DNA of 11,727 nt from Reyranella sp. Lineage in GTDB: Bacteria; Pseudomonadota; Alphaproteobacteria; Reyranellales; Reyranellaceae. How positions within the stretch are numbered: the stretch's first letter is position 1; every line of letters starts with the position of its first letter. Location: positions 1 to 11,727 of the forward strand of contig JAUXST010000767.1 of assembly GCA_030679805.1 (NCBI GenBank), written 5' to 3'. A program made the position numbers and the translations under genes. Shown one piece after another: positions 6,313 to 11,727 of the stretch. A model generated the notes under the pieces. That model was not told the DNA's origin. It saw only the letters and a program-made list of their open reading frames with translations, and made no database searches.

Positions 6313-6633
6313 ATGGCATGGCTCATACTTCTGGTCGCCGGTCTCTGTGAGATCGGCTGGTCGACCGGACTAAAATACACCGAAGGGTTCACGCGTCTTA
6401 CGCCGTCGATCCTGACGGTCGGGGCGATGATCGTGAGCATTGTCCTGCTGGGGATCGCCCTGAAGACCCTGCCGGTTGGCACGGGTTACGCGGTATGGAC
6501 CGGCATCGGCGCCGTCGGTACGGCGATCCTGGGCATCTTCCTGTTCGGCGAGTCGACGGACTTCATGCGGCTGGCCTCGATCGGGCTGATCGTGGCCGGC
6601 ATCGTCGGCCTCAAGCTCACCAGCGCGGTCTAG
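6313..6633 (+). CDS. gdx: Guanidinium exporter Gdx (SugE), SMR family
   Basis: A 106-residue inner-membrane protein with four hydrophobic helices, the standard size for small multidrug resistance transporters, which work as antiparallel dimers exchanging substrate for protons. It carries the Gdx-specific residues rather than EmrE ones: the proton/substrate glutamate E13 with G10 and W16 (AGLCEIGW), S42 and W62 (YAVWTGIGAVG). The segments GFTRLTPSILTV and TLPVGT also match the guanidinium-exporter branch. I chose ATG 6313 because it aligns with family N-termini and has AAGGG at 8 bases; an upstream in-frame start at 6274 would fall inside the riboswitch. The guanidine-II element in its leader supports guanidinium as the true substrate. 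Its stop codon overlaps that of the convergent neighbour within CTAG. Confidence 0.95.
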   Translation: MAWLILLVAGLCEIGWSTGLKYTEGFTRLTPSILTVGAMIVSIVLLGIALKTLPVGTGYAVWTGIGAVGTAILGIFLFGESTDFMRLASIGLIVAGIVGLKLTSAV

Positions 6634-7097
6634 ACGACCGCGCTCCTGGTGAACTTGCCGTGGCTCTGGTCCGGCGTGCCGCGGAACAGCGACATGTGGG
6701 TGTGAGTGGCGACGAACGGATCGCCCACCTTCTTGCGGCCGAGCACGACCGTGGTGCGTCCCGGGCGGTCGAAGCGCTCACCTTTGGGCTGAAAGCCGTC
6801 CGACTGCCACACGCCCATGCCGACCGCGGTCAACCGGTCGGCCGACACGATCGCCTCGACCTTGTCGAGCTCGTAGCGGAAGTTGCGGATGGTGCCCCAG
6901 ACGTTGCGCCACTGCTTCTGCTCCGCGAGGTCGCGGCCGTGCATGAAGTCGGTGAAGGTGCCAAAGGCGATCATGTCGTTCGCAAAGATCGGCCGCGCGC
7001 CCTCGTAGTCGACGGCGCGACAATGCTTCGACAGCGTATCGAACCAGCTCCGCACGGCGGTGAGGTCGTCGGGGTGCACGGGGGTACGCAGGTTCAT
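6630..7097 (-). CDS. SnoaL-like / NTF2-fold protein (DUF4440 type)
   Basis: A 155-residue soluble protein of the nuclear transport factor 2 / ketosteroid isomerase-like fold. Typical features are an N-terminal helix (AVRSWFDTLSKHCRAVDYEGA), an early strand region (FANDMIAFGTFT), the WRNVWGTIRNFRYEL segment, and a C-terminal run of strands containing RTTVVLGRK and THTHMSLFRG. The family includes catalytic and purely ligand-binding members, so no reaction can be assigned. The start at ATG 7097 is preferred over a longer upstream reading because it has AGGAG (sense TAGGAG) at 8 bases; that site overlaps the stop of the S49 peptidase gene, so the two are co-transcribed and probably translationally coupled. 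It ends on a CTAG shared with gdx on the other strand. Confidence 0.82.
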   Translation of the reverse strand: MNLRTPVHPDDLTAVRSWFDTLSKHCRAVDYEGARPIFANDMIAFGTFTDFMHGRDLAEQKQWRNVWGTIRNFRYELDKVEAIVSADRLTAVGMGVWQSDGFQPKGERFDRPGRTTVVLGRKKVGDPFVATHTHMSLFRGTPDQSHGKFTRSAVV

Positions 7098-7107
7098 CGC
7101 GAGGCTC

Positions 7108-7938
7108 CTAGAGTCCGAAGCGCTGCCAATGCAGGCGCTCCTCGAGGGCGGCAAGAGTCGACGGGCCGATCTCACCCAGTCGACTGGAAAGACCGAAGCG
7201 AGCCAGCAAACCGCGCCGCGGCCCGATCACGGGCAGAAGCACCTTGGTGCCGTAGCGCGCCTGCAGGGTAGTGCGCAGTTCGCCCAACCCGTCCGCCAGC
7301 CCGAGTTCGAGGCCGCGCTTGCCGGTCCAGAACTCGCCATTGAACAGCGTCGCCTCGTCGGCCTTCAGGAGCCGGCCGCGGCGTTGGCGGACCCAGTCCT
7401 TGAAGCCGTCGTGGATCTCGGCCTGCAGGCGCTTCAGGCGCTCCACATCTTCGGGATTCTCGGGGCGAAACGGGTCGAGCATCGCCTTGCGCTCGCCCGA
7501 GGTGTGCACGCGGCGCTCGATGCCGAAGCGCACCAGCAGGTCCTGGAAGCCGAAACCCGCGCTGATGACGCCGATCGACCCCACGATCGAACTGGGATCG
7601 ACGACGATCTCGTCGGCGGCGCAGGCGAGCCAATAGCCGCCAGAGGCCGCTACATCTTCGACGAAAGCGATCACGGGCAGGCTTTTTTCCTGGGCGTGCA
7701 GGCGGATGCGCTGGGCGATCAGCGCCGATTGGACCGGCGAGCCGCCGGGCGAATTGATGGCCAGGGCGACCGCCTTGGCGCCGCGCATGCCGAAGGCGCG
7801 CTTGAGGAGCGGTGCCACCGAATCGACGGACAAGGTGCGACCACCGAGCAGGCCGCCTGCCGAAGCGATGACGCCCGACAATCGGACGACGGGCACGACG
7901 GGGCTGCGGCTCAGGCGATTTTTGATCCATCCAAACAT
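7108..7938 (-). CDS. S49 family serine peptidase, short SppA/SohB type
   Basis: A 276-residue peptidase of the single-domain SppA type, which degrades signal peptides or membrane-protein fragments using a Ser-Lys dyad. The nucleophile is S99 (DVAASGGYW) and the base K151 (TSGERKAM); the 52-residue spacing equals that of Bacillus subtilis SppA. An INSPGGSP segment (62-68) forms the strand that binds substrate, and VGSIGVI follows the active site. There is no N-terminal membrane anchor or signal peptide in this reading, unlike most SppA proteins. ATG 7938 lacks a Shine-Dalgarno; a GTG at 7946-7948 and longer in-frame starts exist, but the protein upstream of MFGWIKNRL looks non-native and overlaps the methyltransferase gene. 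It follows that gene by 25 bases and precedes the SnoaL-like gene. Confidence 0.88.
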   Translation of the reverse strand: MFGWIKNRLSRSPVVPVVRLSGVIASAGGLLGGRTLSVDSVAPLLKRAFGMRGAKAVALAINSPGGSPVQSALIAQRIRLHAQEKSLPVIAFVEDVAASGGYWLACAADEIVVDPSSIVGSIGVISAGFGFQDLLVRFGIERRVHTSGERKAMLDPFRPENPEDVERLKRLQAEIHDGFKDWVRQRRGRLLKADEATLFNGEFWTGKRGLELGLADGLGELRTTLQARYGTKVLLPVIGPRRGLLARFGLSSRLGEIGPSTLAALEERLHWQRFGL

Positions 7939-7963
7939 GGCCGGCACTGTCGCGGCGGTGGGC

Positions 7964-8686
7964 TCAGAAGGCAAGCGGCTGGGCGTGACGCAACACAGCT
8001 TCCGCCTCGTCGGTGTATCCGCCTTCCGGGCGATGCAGCTGCAACGGCTGCGACTCATGCCGCGCCAGCGCCCCGAAGCGTGCCCGGACGAGCACGCGTG
8101 CCGCCGGCGGCAGGCGCTTCACTGTCACGTCGCCCCAGCCGAGCCGCACGAGATGGCCGACGATCTCCTCCAGGCGGTCGCTGCGATGAATGACCGTCAA
8201 GGTGCCGGCGGACTTCAGCGCGCCTGTCGCCACGGAAAGCCAGCGGGCGAGGTCGGCGCTGGACTCCACCGTGGCCAGGGCCTTGCTTCGATCCGGCGGC
8301 GGGTCGGCGACCGCGGCCGCCAGATAGGGCGGATTCGTGACGACTTGGTCGAAAGCCGCAAGGCCGGGCGGCAACGGCCCGGCGAGATCATGGACGATCG
8401 TCCGCAGACGGTCCCCGGCGTCGTTGAGGGTGGCGTTGCGGGTGGCCAGGGCCGCCAGCTCGGATTGCAGTTCGATACCCAGGACAGTGCAACCCGGCAC
8501 GCGCGCGGCAAGACAGAGGCCGACCGCGCCGACACCGGCGCCGAGGTCGAGGATTTGCTGGCCCGACGTCGTGTCCACTGCGGCGGCCAGCAGTACCGCG
8601 TCCACGGCGACGCGATAACCTCGCGCAGGCTGCAACAACCGGACGCGACCGCCCAGCAGGCCATTTTCGGTCGGAACCATTTCCAT
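7964..8686 (-). CDS. TrmN6-like tRNA (adenine-N6) methyltransferase
   Basis: A 240-residue class I SAM-dependent methyltransferase. The N-terminal LLGGRVRLLQP and YRVAVDAVLLAAAV segments are typical of the TrmN6/YfiC family, which methylates A37 of tRNA1(Val). Motif I is D47LGAGVGAVG, the acidic end of strand 2 is E72, and motif IV is N118PPY, the signature for methylating an exocyclic amine on adenine (or a glutamine or cytosine). The C-terminal part carries GTLTVIHRSDRLEEI and RVLVRARFG. Several in-frame ATGs are possible (8731, 8698, 8686, 8680); I used 8686 because the family consensus begins only a few residues before LLGGRV, and no option has a clear Shine-Dalgarno. It heads the minus-strand group and faces the polyprenyl synthase divergently. 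The exact tRNA target is inferred. Confidence 0.85.
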   Translation of the reverse strand: MEMVPTENGLLGGRVRLLQPARGYRVAVDAVLLAAAVDTTSGQQILDLGAGVGAVGLCLAARVPGCTVLGIELQSELAALATRNATLNDAGDRLRTIVHDLAGPLPPGLAAFDQVVTNPPYLAAAVADPPPDRSKALATVESSADLARWLSVATGALKSAGTLTVIHRSDRLEEIVGHLVRLGWGDVTVKRLPPAARVLVRARFGALARHESQPLQLHRPEGGYTDEAEAVLRHAQPLAF

Positions 8687-8700
8687 GCTAGGGATCATCT

Positions 8701-8715
8701 CACGACATCGTGTCG
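8701..8715. repeat. Overlapping inverted repeats in the divergent trmN6/ispB spacer
   Basis: Two interlocked dyads lie between the divergent genes: CACGA-CA-TCGTG (8701-8712) and CGACA-TCG-TGTCG (8703-8715). Either could be a protein-binding site or a small hairpin, and they cannot both form. The surrounding spacer (8687-8751) must hold both promoters, but no clear -35/-10 boxes are visible. Function is unknown. Confidence 0.4.
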
Positions 8716-8751
8716 CATCATCAAGCTCCATCGGGCAACTATTCTTCCATC

Positions 8752-9771
8752 ATGGCAACGGTCGTCTCCCTCGAAGGAAAGCGCAAGGCTCCCAGTCTCG
8801 AGCCGTTGCTGTCGCTGTGCGCCGACGACATGGTGCGCATCGACCGTGAAATTCTGGCGCGGATGCGCTCGCCGGTGGCGCTGATCCCCGAACTCGCCAA
8901 TCATCTCGTGGGGGCGGGTGGCAAGAGGATGCGTCCACTGCTGACGGTCGCGTCCGCCCGGCTTTGTGGCTACGCAAGCGACGACGATCGCCACATCAAG
9001 CTCGCGACCTGCGTCGAGTTCATCCATTCTGCGACGCTGTTGCATGACGACGTGGTCGATGTCAGCGCGCTCCGGCGGGGCAAGCCCTCGGCCAATTCGG
9101 TCTGGGGCGACAAGGCCTCGGTACTGGTGGGGGATTTCCTCTTTACGCGCGCCTTCGAGCTGATGGTCGATGTCGGCTCGCTCGACATCCTGGGCGTGCT
9201 GTCGCGCGCCTCCTCGACGATCGCCGAGGGCGAAGTGCTGCAGCTCGTCAGCCAGCGCGACACCAGCACGCCCGAGGCGACCTACCTCGAAGTGATCAAG
9301 GCCAAGACCGCGAAGCTGTTCGCCGCGGCGTCCGAGGTCGGCGCCATGATTGCCGGCCGCAACGGGCCGGAGCGCGTTGCGCTCGAAAGCTTCGGCATGA
9401 ACCTCGGCATCGCCTTCCAGCTGGTCGACGATGCGCTGGACTACGTCGGTCGCCAGGCCGACCTCGGCAAGACCGTGGGTGACGACTTCCGCGAGGGCAA
9501 GATCACGCTGCCGGTCATCCTGGCCTTCCTGCGCGGCGGTGCCGTCGACCGCGAATTCTGGAAGCGGACCATCGAGAAGCTCGACCAGCGCGAGGGCGAC
9601 CTCGAACATGCACAGGCGCTCATGGAACGCCACCATTCGGTGGCCGACACGCTGGAACGCGCCCGCCACTACGGCGCCATGGCTCGCGACGCGCTCGGAC
9701 TGTTCGCCGACACGCCGCTCAAGGCCGCGATGCTCGAGGCGGTCGACTTCGCCATCGACCGGGCCCACTGA
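8752..9771 (+). CDS. ispB: Polyprenyl diphosphate synthase (octaprenyl/decaprenyl type)
   Basis: A 339-residue all-alpha prenyltransferase that extends farnesyl diphosphate with isopentenyl units to make the ubiquinone side chain. The first aspartate-rich motif is D99DVVD (LLHDDVVDVSALRRGKPS) and the second is D226DALD (FQLVDDALDYVG). GGKRMRP near residue 60 and the ARTAKLF-like KAKTAKLF segment are further family marks. Small residues upstream of the first motif (FIHSATLLHDD) fit a long-chain product, so octaprenyl or decaprenyl is expected; chain length cannot be read with certainty. I chose ATG 8752 since family proteins begin close to it; an in-frame GTG at 8710 would add 14 residues. Neither start has a Shine-Dalgarno. 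glpK begins 14 bases after its stop. Confidence 0.92.
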   Translation: MATVVSLEGKRKAPSLEPLLSLCADDMVRIDREILARMRSPVALIPELANHLVGAGGKRMRPLLTVASARLCGYASDDDRHIKLATCVEFIHSATLLHDDVVDVSALRRGKPSANSVWGDKASVLVGDFLFTRAFELMVDVGSLDILGVLSRASSTIAEGEVLQLVSQRDTSTPEATYLEVIKAKTAKLFAAASEVGAMIAGRNGPERVALESFGMNLGIAFQLVDDALDYVGRQADLGKTVGDDFREGKITLPVILAFLRGGAVDREFWKRTIEKLDQREGDLEHAQALMERHHSVADTLERARHYGAMARDALGLFADTPLKAAMLEAVDFAIDRAH

Positions 9772-9785
9772 CTTCGCCGCGCACG

Positions 9786-11270
9786 ATGGCCGGCCAGCAC
9801 GTTCTCGCCATCGACCAGGGCACCACCAGCACCCGCGCCATCGTCTTCGACGCCACGGGGCGGCCGGTTGCTTCGGCGCAGAAGGAACTGCCGCAGATAT
9901 TTCCCAAGCCCGGCTGGGTCGAGCACGATCCGGAGGAGATCTGGTCGGCGACAGTGGAAGTCTGCCGTGGCGCGCTCGCCCGGGCGAAACTCCAGCCCGC
10001 CGATCTCGCCGGCATCGGCATCACCAACCAGCGCGAGACGACCGTCGTGTGGGATCGCGCCACCGGCAAGCCGATCCACAATGCCATCGTCTGGCAGGAC
10101 CGCCGGACCGCGGAGCGTTGTGCCGAACTGAAGAAGGCGGGTCACGAGAAGGCGGTCACGGACAGGACCGGGCTGCTGCTCGACCCTTATTTTTCGGGCA
10201 CCAAGATCGAATGGATCCTGAAGCACGTCGCCGGCGCACGGGCCGCGGCCGAGAAGGGTGCGCTCGCCGCCGGCACCATCGAATGCTTCCTGCTGTGGCG
10301 CCTTACCGGCGGCAAGGTGCACGCGAGCGACGCCACCAACGCCAGCCGCACACTGCTGCTCGATATCCGCACAGGCGCCTGGGATCCCGACCTGATGAAG
10401 CTGCTGGGCGTTCCGGCATCGCTGCTGCCACGGGTCGTCGATTGCTCGGGCGAACTCGGCGTGACGACGGCCGATTTCCTCGGCGCGCCGGTTCCGGTCC
10501 TCGGCATGGCCGGCGACCAGCAGGCGGCCACTGTGGGCCAGGCCTGCACCAAGCCCGGCATGATCAAGGCGACCTACGGCACCGGCTGCTTCGCGCTGCT
10601 CAATACCGGCAGCATCGCCCTGCAATCGCGTCACCGCCTGCTCACCACCATCGCCTATCAGCTCGGCGGGCGGCGGACCTATGCGCTGGAGGGCAGCATC
10701 TTCATTGCGGGCGCCGCCGTGCAATGGTTGCGCGACGGCCTCGGCCTGATCGAAAAATCGGGTGAGATCGAAGCCCTGGCGGCCCGGGCGCGCGATGGCC
10801 ATGGCGTCTACCTGGTGCCGGCGTTCGTGGGCCTGGGCGCGCCACACTGGGATCCCGATGCCCGTGGCGCTATCCTGGGCCTCACACGCGATTCCGGCCC
10901 GGCCGAGATTGCCGCCGCCACGCTCGATTCGGTCTGCTACCAGACCCGCGACCTCGTGGACGCGATGCGCGGTGACGGCGCCCAGATCGACGAGCTCAGG
11001 GTCGATGGCGGCATGGTCGGCAACGACCTCTTGATGCAGCGGCTGGCCGACACCGTCGGCACGCCCGTCGAACGCCCCAAGGTGACGGAAACAACCGCCC
11101 TGGGGGCGGCCTTTTTGGCCGGACTGCACGCCGGGCTTTGGCCGTCGCTCGAGGCGCTGTCGGCGACCTGGGCACTCGACCGGGCTTTCCAGCCGGCCGA
11201 GGGTGCGGCCTCGCGCGACCGACGCTATGCCGGCTGGCAGGACGCGGTGCGAAGGGTGCGCAGTTCCTGA
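9786..11270 (+). CDS. glpK: Glycerol kinase
   Basis: A 494-residue FGGY-family kinase that phosphorylates glycerol to sn-glycerol 3-phosphate with ATP. The N-terminal phosphate-binding segment is D10QGTTSTR. The glycerol-contacting residues match the E. coli enzyme at nearly identical numbers: R83 and E84 (ITNQRETT), Y135 (DPYFSGTK) and D244-Q245 (GDQQAATVGQ). ATP-site features include GTGCF near residue 265 and the DGGM segment near residue 408. Length equals the family norm and the frame is intact. ATG 9786 has no recognisable Shine-Dalgarno; the 14-base gap after ispB suggests co-transcription and perhaps re-initiation. No glycerol facilitator or glycerol-3-phosphate dehydrogenase gene is adjacent, so this is a stand-alone glpK among housekeeping genes. 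Confidence 0.97.
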   Translation: MAGQHVLAIDQGTTSTRAIVFDATGRPVASAQKELPQIFPKPGWVEHDPEEIWSATVEVCRGALARAKLQPADLAGIGITNQRETTVVWDRATGKPIHNAIVWQDRRTAERCAELKKAGHEKAVTDRTGLLLDPYFSGTKIEWILKHVAGARAAAEKGALAAGTIECFLLWRLTGGKVHASDATNASRTLLLDIRTGAWDPDLMKLLGVPASLLPRVVDCSGELGVTTADFLGAPVPVLGMAGDQQAATVGQACTKPGMIKATYGTGCFALLNTGSIALQSRHRLLTTIAYQLGGRRTYALEGSIFIAGAAVQWLRDGLGLIEKSGEIEALAARARDGHGVYLVPAFVGLGAPHWDPDARGAILGLTRDSGPAEIAAATLDSVCYQTRDLVDAMRGDGAQIDELRVDGGMVGNDLLMQRLADTVGTPVERPKVTETTALGAAFLAGLHAGLWPSLEALSATWALDRAFQPAEGAASRDRRYAGWQDAVRRVRSS

Positions 11271-11326
11271 TTGCCGCCCAATTCACGATTGCTGGTAAGG
11301 AGCGCGGCCTTTAGGTTGCGCGCGCC
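11271..11326 (+). promoter_or_regulatory. pyrF leader with distant Shine-Dalgarno and intervening hairpin
   Basis: This 56-base spacer holds a strong TAAGGAG (11296-11302) that ends 24 bases before the pyrF ATG, too far for normal use. Between them GCGCG (11302-11306) can pair with CGCGC (11319-11323). Folding would place the Shine-Dalgarno close to the ATG. A TAG at 11312 in the pyrF frame rules out any start further upstream. The arrangement is visible; its role is an inference. Confidence 0.35.
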
Positions 11327-11727
11327 ATGCGGACCCGTTCGAACCCCGTCTATTGCGGCATCGACACCATCGATCTCGCCCAAGCCACCAGGCTCATCCA
11401 GAGCATCGCCGGGGGGCCGAAGCCGGCCGTCGGCGGCATCAAGCTCGGGCTGGAATTCTTCCTGGCGCACGGCGCGCCGGGCGTACGCTACGCCTTTCCG
11501 ACGCCGGTCCGCGCCACCGGCGTGGGTTTCTTCCTGGATCTCAAGCTGCACGACATTCCCAACACCGTGGCCGGCGGCATCCGCGCGGTGGTCGAGCTCG
11601 CACCCACCTTCATCACGATCCATGCGAGCGGCGGCCGGGAGATGATGAAGGCGGCGGTGGACGAGGCCGCGGCCCAGGCTGCCAAATTCAACGTTCCGCG
11701 GCCCAAACTGCTGGGCGTCACCGTTCT
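11327..11727 (+). CDS. pyrF: Orotidine-5'-phosphate decarboxylase, N-terminal part
   Basis: The first 133 codons of pyrF, cut by the right edge. The enzyme decarboxylates orotidine 5'-phosphate to UMP, the last step of de novo pyrimidine synthesis. The beta-1 strand YCGIDT and the GGIKLGLEFF strand with its substrate-binding lysine match the family. The catalytic segment is D71-L-K73-L-H-D76 (LDLKLHDIPNT), giving the Asp-Lys-Asp charge network together with a partner-subunit aspartate. FITIHASGG follows, as expected. The substrate-binding C-terminal end lies outside the window. ATG 11327 is the only possible start because an in-frame TAG lies 15 bases upstream. It follows glpK by 56 bases on the same strand. 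Confidence 0.94.
   Translation, partial: MRTRSNPVYCGIDTIDLAQATRLIQSIAGGPKPAVGGIKLGLEFFLAHGAPGVRYAFPTPVRATGVGFFLDLKLHDIPNTVAGGIRAVVELAPTFITIHASGGREMMKAAVDEAAAQAAKFNVPRPKLLGVTV

Noticed and set aside
7098..7175. N-terminal extension of the SnoaL-like protein to an ATG at 7175.
   Set aside because: The extension overlaps the S49 coding end and is Arg/Ser-rich, while ATG 7097 has a well-placed AGGAG.
7060..8193. A 377-codon plus-strand open frame across the S49 and methyltransferase genes.
   Set aside because: Gln/Ala/Arg-rich composition and antisense to two genes with intact active sites.
9431..10765. A 444-codon plus-strand open frame across the end of ispB and most of glpK.
   Set aside because: Both overlapped genes have complete catalytic motifs in other frames, and this one reads as Arg/Ser/Pro-rich shadow sequence.
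9669..11129. A 486-codon minus-strand open frame opposite glpK.
   Set aside because: It is a mirror of the strongly coding glpK frame and shows no recognisable motif or ribosome-binding site.
1..11727. CRISPR arrays, insertion sequences, integrase sites, tRNA or rRNA genes.
   Set aside because: I found no regularly spaced direct repeats, transposase-like protein, terminal inverted repeats or RNA-gene structure anywhere in the window.

Overview
The window is GC-rich chromosomal DNA with dense, short-spaced bacterial genes and no mobile element, rRNA, tRNA or CRISPR array. Gene content and protein style (DsbD/ScsB-type reductase, TrmN6-like methyltransferase beside a short S49 peptidase and a long-chain polyprenyl synthase, FCD-type GntR regulator, bacterial D-carbamoylase) suggest a free-living alphaproteobacterium. 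That placement is an inference from family resemblance. All genes look intact except the two cut by the window edges.

Layout. Bases 1-2246 (minus strand) hold a disulfide-reduction pair: a three-domain DsbD-family membrane reductase, and downstream of it the start of an exported protein that may be a redoxin. Bases 2365-6184 (plus strand) hold a nitrogen/carbon catabolism block: an M20 zinc amidohydrolase of the L-carbamoylase/allantoate amidohydrolase family, an FCD GntR regulator with a perfect 11-bp dyad just upstream, a uronate-dehydrogenase-like oxidoreductase whose start overlaps the regulator's end, and a nitrilase-superfamily N-carbamoyl-D-amino-acid hydrolase. Bases 6244-6633 hold a guanidine-II (mini-ykkC) riboswitch and the guanidinium exporter gene gdx (sugE) that it should control.

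Bases 6630-8686 (minus strand) hold a TrmN6-like RNA methyltransferase, a short S49 (SppA-like) peptidase and a SnoaL/NTF2-fold protein, in that transcription order. Divergent from these, bases 8752-11727 (plus strand) hold a polyprenyl diphosphate synthase (ispB-like), glycerol kinase (glpK) and the first third of orotidine-5'-phosphate decarboxylase (pyrF).

How they work together. The central block appears built for ureido compounds: two unrelated carbamoyl hydrolases, one from a typically L-specific family and one closely resembling the D-specific enzyme, sit with a shared regulator beside a guanidine-sensing exporter. I do not see a wholly unknown system. The most rewarding points are the riboswitch with a possible third, degenerate ACGA hairpin, the paired carbamoylases, and several candidate translational or operator elements. 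Nearly half the genes lack a recognisable Shine-Dalgarno sequence.
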